A stretch of 5,893 bases of DNA, taken from assembly GCA_947253195.1 (NCBI GenBank), contig CAMXXM010000093.1, positions 1 through 5,893 of the forward strand, read 5' to 3'. This stretch comes from an uncultured Porphyromonas sp. (GTDB lineage Bacteria; Bacteroidota; Bacteroidia; Bacteroidales; Porphyromonadaceae). Of this stretch, positions 1-5,789 are shown piece by piece. Made by a program: the position numbers and the translations under genes. Position 1 is the first letter of the stretch; the number at the start of each line of letters is the position of its first letter. Below the pieces are notes generated by a model. It worked only from the letters and a program-made list of their open reading frames with translations. It had not been told where the DNA came from and made no database searches.

Positions 1-96
1 GCAATTCACTAATACCGATATTAGTGATCACTAATACCGATATTAGTGATCTCTTTTATCGGTATTAGAATTCTCTAATATCGGTATTAGAATTGC
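1..96. repeat. Array of four 22-bp-spaced palindromic units
   Basis: Four copies of a 16-base near-palindrome begin at 9, 31, 53 and 75, exactly 22 bases apart. The first two read CTAATACCGATATTAG. The last two are in the opposite orientation (CTAATATCGGTATTAG at 75, and a copy at 53 with two mismatches). Units 6-27 and 28-49 are perfect 22-base tandem copies with 9-base self-complementary arms. The outer parts, 1-24 and 75-96, are also inverted repeats of each other, including GCAATT/AATTGC ends, apart from a two-base difference, so the whole block could fold into one long hairpin. It lies about 105 bases before queC and is much more AT-rich than the genes. It could be a cluster of protein-binding sites on one DNA face (22 bp is about two helical turns), an intergenic repeat, or a structured end of an upstream transcript. 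The upstream neighbour is not visible. Confidence 0.85.
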
Positions 97-189
97 CCCG
101 GAGGCGAGGGGGAAATTTTGACCCGACCTCATGATGAGGATGTCTCCGGACTCTACGACAGAGGGACCTCCCGTGAGCCTAAATAATCG
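97..189. other. GC-rich spacer before queC with small inverted repeats
   Basis: This stretch has no ORF of note. It holds an inverted repeat CCGGAG (98-103) / CTCCGG (144-149) that encloses a smaller one, CCTCAT / ATGAGG (127-132 and 134-139, one-base centre). If the transcript starts upstream, this could form a branched leader structure. I do not recognise a known riboswitch. No clear -33 element is visible at the expected distance from the -7 element at 190-197. Confidence 0.4.
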
Positions 190-197
190 TACATTTG
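190..197 (+). promoter_or_regulatory. Bacteroidetes -7 element before queC
   Basis: TACATTTG matches the Bacteroidetes -7 consensus TAnnTTTG exactly. Its last base is only four bases before the queC ATG at 202, so transcription would start at or within a few bases of the start codon and give a leaderless or nearly leaderless mRNA. No good TTG or TTTG lies about 20 bases upstream, so either the -33 contact is weak or the match is chance and the real promoter lies further upstream. Confidence 0.45.
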
Positions 198-201
198 AGC
201 T

Positions 202-873
202 ATGAAGAAGAATAATAGAAAAGATGCCATCATCGTCCTCTCCGGTGGTCTCGACAGTGTCACGCTACTGCACGATAAGCAGGATGAGATCGCCCTGGCC
301 GTAACCTTTGACTACGGCAGCAATCACAATGCTCGGGAGATCGCCTGTGCAAGACGTCACTGCGCTGCTCTCGGCATCGAGCACTTAGTGATCCCGCTCC
401 ACTTCATCAAGGAGTACTTCCACTCCTCCCTCATCGAGGGAGCGGAGGCGATCCCGGAGGGCTCCTACGATGAGGAGAATATGAAGTCCACGGTCGTCCC
501 CTTCCGCAATGGGATCATGCTCTCCGTCGCCTGCGGGCTGGCTGAGAGCCGGGAGCTGAGTCGGGTGATGCTCGCCAACCACTCCGGGGATCATACGATC
601 TACCCCGACTGCAGGCCCGACTTTATCCGAGAGATGAGCGGGGCCATGCGTGCCGGGACCTTCAATGGCGTCACCGTCGACGCGCCCTACACGCTGATCA
701 CCAAGGCTGACATCGTCCGCCGTGGTGCTGAGCTGGGGGTGGACTACGGAGACACCTACTCCTGCTATAAGGGTGGGGAGAAGCACTGTGGGAAGTGCGG
801 CACCTGCGAGGAACGACGCGAGGCCTTCCGGGAGGCGGGCATCACCGACCCAACCACCTACGAGACGGAGTAG
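202..873 (+). CDS. queC: 7-cyano-7-deazaguanine synthase QueC
   Basis: QueC converts 7-carboxy-7-deazaguanine to preQ0 with ATP and ammonia, a cytosolic step of queuosine tRNA modification. The 223-residue product is full length for the family. The PP-loop nucleotide-binding motif SGGLDS is at residues 14-19. Conserved family blocks VPFRNGIML (99-107) and ANHSGDHTIYPDCRPDF (125-141) are intact. Four zinc-binding cysteines near the C-terminus (188, 196, 199, 202, in the SCYKGGEKHCGKCGTC block) complete the signature. The ATG at 202 is the natural start: only seven residues precede the core beta strand. No Shine-Dalgarno site is seen, as is usual in this phylum. The stop TAG is followed at once by the ATG of the glucanotransferase gene, which suggests co-transcription and translational coupling. 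No other queuosine gene (queD, queE, queF) is in the window. Confidence 0.96.
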   Translation: MKKNNRKDAIIVLSGGLDSVTLLHDKQDEIALAVTFDYGSNHNAREIACARRHCAALGIEHLVIPLHFIKEYFHSSLIEGAEAIPEGSYDEENMKSTVVPFRNGIMLSVACGLAESRELSRVMLANHSGDHTIYPDCRPDFIREMSGAMRAGTFNGVTVDAPYTLITKADIVRRGAELGVDYGDTYSCYKGGEKHCGKCGTCEERREAFREAGITDPTTYETE

Positions 874-3255
874 ATGAAGAAGGAAAATGTGACCGAGCAG
901 CGCATCCTGCTGACCCTCGTCCTACCCTACCAGACTGTCTATGGGGGGCAGACCATAGTCTGCGTGATGGACGGCGAGGAGCGACCTATGGAGGAGCGCA
1001 CTGCAGGGCTCTGGACCCTTGACCTGCCGCTCTCCATCCGCAGCTACAAGGAGCTACGCTACAGCTACAGAGTGGTAGAGCGGGGGGAGATCATCGCGGT
1101 GGAGGCCCCAATGCCCCATACCCTCAGTCTGAGAGCAACCGAGCCGGAGACGACGCCACTCAATGTGGTGATCCGTGATCGGTGGATCGCTCCCTCACCC
1201 GCACATCGGCTGATGAGCCCTCCACTCTGCGGGCTGCTCGGGCTGACAGATGGGACAAGGGAGCCTATGGCTGCCCTCGACTGCCGACGCGGGGAGGTGA
1301 TTGCCTTCCTGAGGCAGGAGGTCTACGATGGTGAGCTCTTCCTCGTGGGCTCTGCAACGGAGGCGGGGGCATGGGATCCGATGCACGGCATCCCACTCCG
1401 GGCTTGTCGTCACTGTTACACTCTGTCTATGGAGGGACTGCCGGCGATGGAGTACAAGGTGGTGCTCCGCAGGCGGGACGGGTCGATCCTCTGGGAGGAG
1501 GGATCCAATAGAGTGTACCGACCGGAGGAGAGACGCTCCCTCACGCTCACCTTTGTCGACGAGCCAACTCTTCAGCCCACCTGGGAGCGGAAGAGTATCG
1601 AGGGGACGGTGGCTCCACTCTTCGCCCTGCGCACCGAGCGATCCTACGGCATCGGTGACTTCGGCGATGCGGCGGACTTTGTCGTCTACCTCTCAGAGCT
1701 GGGGCAGCACCTCTACCAGATGCTCCCCTTCTATGACACCACCTTTACCCGCACCCCGCTCGACTCCTACCCCTACAACGCCATCACCACCTACGGGCTG
1801 GACCCGCTCTACCTCGACGTGCGCCGGCTACCCGGGTACGACGGGGCACCGCTCAGGCGGAGCTGGGAGGAGCGAGCCACTGCGCTCAATGCTCTTCCGC
1901 GCGTGGACTACCTCTCCGTGCGACAGCTCAAGCGCGAGGTGGTCGACTACTGCTACGATCGGGTCGATGACCCGACGATGGAGGAGGTGCGGGCGTTTAT
2001 GTCCCGGGAGGGGGAGGACCTGCTCGCCTACTGCCTCTTCTGCGTCCTCAGGGATCGTCAGCCGGGGACGCCGGTCACGGGGTATGCGACCTACACCTCG
2101 GTGCGGGAGGAGTACCTCCGGGCGAAGACGATCGAGGGGGCTCAGGCGGAGCGTGAGGTGCTTCGGTACGCCTTCATCCAGTACTTCCTCTATGACCAAT
2201 TGAGCAGGCTGACGGAGATCGCCCACCGCCACCGCGTGCTGATCAAGGGGGATCTCCCCATCGGTGTGGGACGAAATAGCGTCGATGTGTGGATGGCGCC
2301 GCACCTCTTCCACCTGGATAAGGAGGCAGGCGCACCGCCCGACTTCTTCTCCGCCAATGGGCAGGACTGGGGCTTCCCCACCTATGACTGGGAGGCGATG
2401 GAGGCGGAGGGCTTCCGCTGGTGGTGCCACCGCTTTGCCGTGATGGAGCGTCACCTCGATGCGATACGGATCGACCATATACTCGGCTTCTTCCGCATAT
2501 GGAGCATACCGGAGAGTAGCTCCGACCAGCGTCAGGCGCACTACGTGCCGGCGCTTGGCTACCGACCTGATGAGGTGCTAGGGGTGGAGAGGCTCTGTGC
2601 AAGGGACGAGAAGGGACTGTATCACCCATCGCCCTCACCGGAGCTATACCCCGACTTTGGCCCCCTGAGTGCTGAGGCGAAGCAGCTGATCCTCTACCTA
2701 CGGGAGGAGTACCACCACCACCGCAACGAAGAGCTCTGGCGCCGAACCGCCATCAAGCGTCTCCTCGGCGCCACCTCCGACACCCGTATGCTCCTCTGTG
2801 CTGAGGACCTGGGGAGTCTCCCGGGAAGTATGCGGGAGGTGATGGACACCTTTGAGCTGCTCTCACTCGAGGTGGTCCGTATGGCGAAGAAGTCCTGGTG
2901 CGCCTATGCCCATCCCAATGACATCCCCTACCTCAGCGTCGGCTCCACATCAACCCACGACACCAGCACGCTCCGCGATTGGTGGCGCTCACTTGACCAT
3001 ACCAGGAGGTGGAACATCGCTCGCGCCTATGGCTGCGCCGATGACCCCTCGGCGGCAGGGCTGATACGAGCACTGAGGCGGCTCGCCCCCTCGGTACTGC
3101 TCGTGCTCCCCATGCAGGACTGGTGGACGCTGACCGGCTACGGATCAGAGGTGCCACCTGAGGAGGAGCAGATCAATCACCCCGAGGATCCCAAGCAGAT
3201 CTGGGACTACCGCATGCCCGGCACCATTGCCGAGCTGCCTCGCCACTTAGAGTAA
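874..3255 (+). CDS. malQ: 4-alpha-glucanotransferase, DPE2-like, with two CBM20-type domains
   Basis: This GH77 enzyme (amylomaltase / disproportionating enzyme) moves alpha-1,4-glucan segments between maltodextrins or glycogen-like acceptors. The 793 residues carry two N-terminal starch-binding CBM20-like modules (about 7-95, weak, and 147-240, clearer, with LFLVGSATEAGAWDP), followed by the catalytic domain from about 248. The expected catalytic residues are present: nucleophile Asp534 in RIDH, acid/base Glu644 in AEDLG, and Asp696 in STHDTST. The blocks SYPYNAITTYGLDPLYLD and DLPIGVGRNSVDVW (from 460) are also conserved. About 145 residues separate DPLYLD from DLPIG; this insertion, the double CBM20 and the STHDTST wording resemble plant DPE2 and the Bacteroidetes MalQ group rather than the short amylomaltases. 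No signal peptide is seen, so it should be cytosolic. The start directly abuts the queC stop and the sulfatase gene follows after 11 bases. No other glycogen gene is visible. Confidence 0.93.
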   Translation: MKKENVTEQRILLTLVLPYQTVYGGQTIVCVMDGEERPMEERTAGLWTLDLPLSIRSYKELRYSYRVVERGEIIAVEAPMPHTLSLRATEPETTPLNVVIRDRWIAPSPAHRLMSPPLCGLLGLTDGTREPMAALDCRRGEVIAFLRQEVYDGELFLVGSATEAGAWDPMHGIPLRACRHCYTLSMEGLPAMEYKVVLRRRDGSILWEEGSNRVYRPEERRSLTLTFVDEPTLQPTWERKSIEGTVAPLFALRTERSYGIGDFGDAADFVVYLSELGQHLYQMLPFYDTTFTRTPLDSYPYNAITTYGLDPLYLDVRRLPGYDGAPLRRSWEERATALNALPRVDYLSVRQLKREVVDYCYDRVDDPTMEEVRAFMSREGEDLLAYCLFCVLRDRQPGTPVTGYATYTSVREEYLRAKTIEGAQAEREVLRYAFIQYFLYDQLSRLTEIAHRHRVLIKGDLPIGVGRNSVDVWMAPHLFHLDKEAGAPPDFFSANGQDWGFPTYDWEAMEAEGFRWWCHRFAVMERHLDAIRIDHILGFFRIWSIPESSSDQRQAHYVPALGYRPDEVLGVERLCARDEKGLYHPSPSPELYPDFGPLSAEAKQLILYLREEYHHHRNEELWRRTAIKRLLGATSDTRMLLCAEDLGSLPGSMREVMDTFELLSLEVVRMAKKSWCAYAHPNDIPYLSVGSTSTHDTSTLRDWWRSLDHTRRWNIARAYGCADDPSAAGLIRALRRLAPSVLLVLPMQDWWTLTGYGSEVPPEEEQINHPEDPKQIWDYRMPGTIAELPRHLE

Positions 3256-3266
3256 AGCAGAGACGT

Positions 3267-4664
3267 ATGACTGTACGAGGACGAATCGCCACCGGAGTGG
3301 CCATGGGGGCGCTGTCCCTGACGGGATTGGCTCAGTCGCGACCCAATATCATCTTTTTTATGGTCGATGATATGGGCATCGGTGACCTCGGTGCCTACGG
3401 GCAGCGATACATCCCGACACCCGCACTGGACAGCCTCGCTCAGGCAGGGATGACTTTCACTCAGGCCTATGCCGGCTGCTCCGTCAGCGCACCCTCACGG
3501 GGGGCGCTCCTCACCGGCCGCCATACCGGCCATGCCTTTATCCGTGGCAATAAGGATACCGCCAATGCCGATGGTCACACCTACGACCACCCGCTCGCCG
3601 ATGGTGAGGTGACTATCGCCGAGATGCTGAGAGACGCCGGCTACGACACCGCCTGCATCGGGAAGTGGGGTCTTGGTGGTCCCGGCACGGAGGGCGCTCC
3701 CACACGGCAGGGTTTTGACTACTTCTTTGGCTACCTGGGACAGCTGAATGCCCATCGTCACAGACCGGAGTTTCTCCACGAGGGCGAGACGCTGATCCCC
3801 TTGGACGGGAAGACCTACGCTCAGGATCTGCTGATGGACCACGCGATCGACTTCCTGAGAGACCGGAAGCGCCGGGAGCGACCCTTTTTCCTCTACTTCA
3901 CTCCCGCCCTACCGCATGCCGACCTGGATGCTGAGGAGGAGGATAGGAAGCCCTTTGAGGGAGCGTTTTGCGAGCGACCCTTTGAGGGAAATTGGTACCG
4001 CGCAGAGGCGCAGCCCAAGGCAACCTATGCGGGGATGATACGGCGCATCGACAGGGATGTCAGCAGGATGATCGATGTGCTGCGGGAGGAGGGGCTGGCG
4101 GAGGAGACGCTATTCGTCTTCACCTCCGACAATGGACCGCACGAGGAGGGCGGTCACGATCCCTACTTCTTTGACGGCAATGGTCCCTACCGCGGACTTA
4201 AGCGCGCCCTCTACGAGGGAGGGGTGCGGGTTCCCTTCATTGCGGTATGGCCCGGAGTGATCAAGCCGGGGAGCACTTCCTACCATGTGCTTGCCTTCTG
4301 GGACGTGATGCCGACTCTCCGGGAGCTGAGCGGGGCGGTGCCTCAGGAGCAGTCCGACGGGATCTCCTTTGCCCCCACCCTCATCGGTCGGGGCGAGCAG
4401 TCGGAGCACCCGTACCTCTACTGGGAGTTTCACGAGGAGGGGGGACGGCAGGCGGTCCGTATGGGTCAGTGGAAGCTGATCCGCCAGCAGGTCAGGGATG
4501 CCTCGCAGACGTACGAGGAGCTCTTCGATCTCTCCGCAGACCCGGGCGAGCTGCGGGATGTCACCGCTGACTACCCAGAGGTGGTCCGACAGCTGGGCGA
4601 GCTGATTGACCGGTCGCACCGGCCGAGCAAGAACTTCCCTCTACTCCCTCGGGAGAAAGAATAG
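3267..4664 (+). CDS. Secreted serine-type sulfatase (arylsulfatase family S1)
   Basis: This 465-residue alkaline-phosphatase-fold enzyme is predicted to hydrolyse sulfate esters, probably on host or dietary glycans; the substrate cannot be read from the sequence. An N-terminal signal peptide (residues 1 to about 22-24, with Arg4 and Arg6, a hydrophobic core, and a likely cut near GLA-QS) points to export to the periplasm; there is no lipobox cysteine. Asp34-Asp35 in FFMVDDMG are metal ligands. The active-site signature is SAPSRGALLTG, so the residue converted to formylglycine is Ser74, the form matured by anaerobic sulfatase-maturating enzymes. Further family marks are GKWGLGG (Lys133), LPHADL, SDNGPH (Asp288, Asn289) and GLKRALYEGGVRVPF. 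The C-terminal block EELFDLSADPGELRDV is typical. The gene is complete, follows malQ by 11 bases, and ends just before a strong terminator. No maturase or SusC/SusD pair accompanies it. Confidence 0.92.
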   Translation: MTVRGRIATGVAMGALSLTGLAQSRPNIIFFMVDDMGIGDLGAYGQRYIPTPALDSLAQAGMTFTQAYAGCSVSAPSRGALLTGRHTGHAFIRGNKDTANADGHTYDHPLADGEVTIAEMLRDAGYDTACIGKWGLGGPGTEGAPTRQGFDYFFGYLGQLNAHRHRPEFLHEGETLIPLDGKTYAQDLLMDHAIDFLRDRKRRERPFFLYFTPALPHADLDAEEEDRKPFEGAFCERPFEGNWYRAEAQPKATYAGMIRRIDRDVSRMIDVLREEGLAEETLFVFTSDNGPHEEGGHDPYFFDGNGPYRGLKRALYEGGVRVPFIAVWPGVIKPGSTSYHVLAFWDVMPTLRELSGAVPQEQSDGISFAPTLIGRGEQSEHPYLYWEFHEEGGRQAVRMGQWKLIRQQVRDASQTYEELFDLSADPGELRDVTADYPEVVRQLGELIDRSHRPSKNFPLLPREKE

Positions 4665-4665
4665 C

Positions 4666-4712
4666 AAAAAAAAAGCCCTCCTCACGACCTGAGTCGTAAG
4701 GGGGGCTTTTTT
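4666..4712. terminator. Bidirectional intrinsic terminator
   Basis: A run of nine A (4666-4674), a stem 4673-4688 paired with 4693-4708 (16 positions, one mismatch and one G-T pair), a CTGA loop (4689-4692) and six T (4707-4712) make a symmetric hairpin. Read on the plus strand it ends in U6 just after the sulfatase stop; read on the minus strand it ends in a long U run just after the TPR gene stop. It therefore serves both convergent genes. Confidence 0.95.
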
Positions 4713-4730
4713 GTGTATCGTCAGGGTAGC

Positions 4731-5423
4731 TTACTTGCCCTGCAGAATCAACGTCTGGAGGTACTTCTCAGCATTGGCAGCGGAGGGAGAGGTAGGGTAG
4801 CTCTCCTTGACCTTGGCGTATGCCTCCTTAGCCTTATCAGTCTTACCGAGAGCCTCATAAGCAAGACCTGCCTTGATGAGGTAGATCGGCGAGAGGAGCA
4901 TGTTATCAGCCTTCTTGGCTGCATCCTCGAAGTAGCCGACCGCCTTATCGTACTGGTCGCCCTCGACGTAGCAGTCACCGATCAGACCGATGACGCTCGG
5001 CTGGAGCATTATGTCCTTGGAGCTAAACTTATCCAGCTGCTTGATGGCGCTCTGGTAGTCGCCCAGCTGGTAGTAGCAGACACCGGCGTAGGCGTGAGCC
5101 ACGTTGCCGGAGGGAGTATTGCCGTAGTCGCTGATGATATCGAGGAAACCCTTCACATCGGCACCATTGCCCTTGAGAGCAGTCTCAAATGAGTCTCTCT
5201 CGAAGAGCTGCTCGGCACGGAAGATCTGCTCCTCCGCCTTTGCCCGATGCGGCATCATATAAGCGTTACGATAGAGGATGATGCCGCCGATCACTACGAT
5301 GGCAGCAACGAGGCAGATGACAAGCGTCCGCCTATTCTTCTGCATGTAATCCTCTGCCTTACTTCCGGTCTCGGCTGAGGTTGCCTCCTTATTGAGGTCT
5401 TGGGTATTGCTTTGCTTACTCAT
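4731..5423 (-). CDS. Membrane-anchored TPR protein (YfgM-like topology)
   Basis: The 230-residue product has a polar N-terminal tail, a single membrane segment at about 33-51 preceded by KNRR, and a C-terminal domain of tetratricopeptide repeats (about 105-137, 141-173 and 178-210, with a weaker helical pair at 62-104). Typical TPR positions are visible, such as AYAGVCYYQLGDYQSAI and AGLAYEALGKTDKAKEAY. The charge pattern predicts the N-terminus inside and the repeats in the periplasm, as in YfgM, an ancillary protein of the secretion machinery. That comparison rests on architecture only; the function is unknown. In many Bacteroidetes a gene of this kind stands next to ribH, but here its downstream neighbour is the convergent sulfatase. 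The start at 5423 is supported by a -7 element (5462-5469) about 40 bases upstream. The coding strand is less GC-rich than queC and malQ. Confidence 0.88.
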   Translation of the reverse strand: MSKQSNTQDLNKEATSAETGSKAEDYMQKNRRTLVICLVAAIVVIGGIILYRNAYMMPHRAKAEEQIFRAEQLFERDSFETALKGNGADVKGFLDIISDYGNTPSGNVAHAYAGVCYYQLGDYQSAIKQLDKFSSKDIMLQPSVIGLIGDCYVEGDQYDKAVGYFEDAAKKADNMLLSPIYLIKAGLAYEALGKTDKAKEAYAKVKESYPTSPSAANAEKYLQTLILQGK

Positions 5424-5461
5424 GAGTTAGCTTCTTATATATAGACTACGGACTAACTGCG

Positions 5462-5469
5462 CAAAGGTA
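5462..5469 (-). promoter_or_regulatory. -7 element of the TPR gene promoter
   Basis: Read on the minus strand, the bases are TACCTTTG, an exact match to the Bacteroidetes TAnnTTTG element and identical to the plus-strand element at 5662-5669. Transcription would start near 5455, giving a leader of about 30 bases before the TPR ATG. About 20 bases upstream there is only a poor -33 match (GTCG). Confidence 0.7.
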
Positions 5470-5500
5470 GTAAAAACAATCCGATAAAGCGACAGACTGG

Positions 5501-5541
5501 CTTAACTATTCACTGCGAGGGCATTGAGGGGTATAGTTAAG
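5501..5541. repeat. 9-bp perfect inverted repeat between divergent promoters
   Basis: CTTAACTAT (5501-5509) and ATAGTTAAG (5533-5541) are exact reverse complements with 23 bases between them; the two half-sites are 32 bases apart centre to centre, about three helical turns. The pair lies between the minus-strand promoter of the TPR gene and the plus-strand promoter at 5639. It could be a two-site operator or a hairpin. No T run follows either arm, which argues against a terminator. Confidence 0.55.
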
Positions 5542-5638
5542 GGCACGACTCAAAGGACAAAAGAGCGTTAGATCGAGGTCTGCAAACATAAATTATTGTC
5601 AAATATGGGGTAAATTGCAATCTTCAGTGGACAAAGAC
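5542..5638. other. AT-rich spacer between the inverted repeat and the plus-strand promoter
   Basis: I see no gene and no strong structure here. One extra minus-strand match to the -7 consensus (TATGTTTG, 5583-5590) could be a second, distal promoter for the TPR gene, but it has no convincing -33 partner. Confidence 0.35.
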
Positions 5639-5669
5639 TTGCATAGTTCGGATAAAGTCCCTACCTTTG
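5639..5669 (+). promoter_or_regulatory. Strong Bacteroidetes-type promoter
   Basis: TTG at 5639-5641 and TACCTTTG at 5662-5669 are separated by 20 bases, matching both the sequence and the spacing of the sigma-ABfr consensus. It is the best promoter in the window. Transcription would begin near 5674-5677 and run into the leader and the two hairpins described next. Confidence 0.8.
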
Positions 5670-5674
5670 CATCG

Positions 5675-5745
5675 TGGTTTTTTCATAATAGTATTAGATT
5701 AAAGGTTAAGGTAAGAACAGAGCTGTCGGGAGACAGCTTTTTCTT
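5675..5745 (+). ncRNA. Candidate small RNA or attenuated 5' leader
   Basis: The predicted transcript is about 70 nt long, bounded by a consensus promoter and a perfect terminator hairpin with a T run (5721-5745). Its 5' half is AT-rich and unstructured (CATAATAGTATTAGATT, 5684-5700, then AAGGTTAAGG) and has no ORF. It may be a free small RNA or the leader of a downstream gene whose expression is set by read-through. The AT-rich block looks to me like a leader block seen elsewhere in Bacteroidales, but that is recollection and I cannot name the family. The class called Bacteroidales-1 RNA is one candidate to test. Confidence 0.45.
5721..5745 (+). terminator. Intrinsic terminator or attenuator hairpin 1
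   Basis: AGCTGTC (5721-5727) pairs perfectly with GACAGCT (5732-5738) around a GGGA loop and is followed by TTTTTCTT (5738-5745). It lies about 45 nt downstream of the predicted transcription start, with no coding sequence between, so it acts as the end of a short RNA or as an attenuator. Confidence 0.8.
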
Positions 5746-5753
5746 GAAAGGTC

Positions 5754-5789
5754 ACGAGTCACCTCATTCTGGAGGCGACTCGTTTCTTT
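5754..5789 (+). terminator. Terminator-like hairpin 2, probable intron target
   Basis: ACGAGTCACCTC (5754-5765) pairs with GAGGCGACTCGT (5772-5783), with one A-C mismatch and a six-base loop, and is followed by TTTCTTT (5783-5789). It is the second such hairpin within 70 bases. The structured RNA element starts right after its T-rich tail, which is where group IIC introns are known to insert. Confidence 0.65.

Noticed and set aside
6..92. CRISPR array
   Set aside because: The units abut at 22 bp without unique spacers, and their orientation flips halfway.
150..200. preQ1 riboswitch before queC
   Set aside because: There is an A-rich stretch and a possible short stem, but no H-type pseudoknot pattern or known consensus can be aligned, and the likely transcription start is downstream of it.
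1328..2203. 291-residue plus-strand ORF inside malQ
   Set aside because: Its composition is dominated by Ser, Arg, Thr and Pro, as expected from an out-of-frame reading of GC-rich coding DNA, and it lies wholly within a clear GH77 gene.
1828..2541. 237-residue minus-strand ORF
   Set aside because: It is antisense to the conserved malQ catalytic region, has no recognisable domain and has no promoter.
3477..3479. Cys71 as the sulfatase catalytic residue
   Set aside because: The C/S-x-P-x-R spacing puts Ser74, not Cys71, at the formylglycine position (SAPSR).
4713..5192. 159-residue plus-strand ORF
   Set aside because: It is the antisense shadow of the TPR gene; the minus strand shows a start, promoter, membrane segment and repeats.
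5583..5590. Second minus-strand promoter (TATGTTTG)
   Set aside because: The -7 consensus matches, but no TTG lies at the right distance and the element is 160 bases from the TPR start; kept only as a weak possibility.
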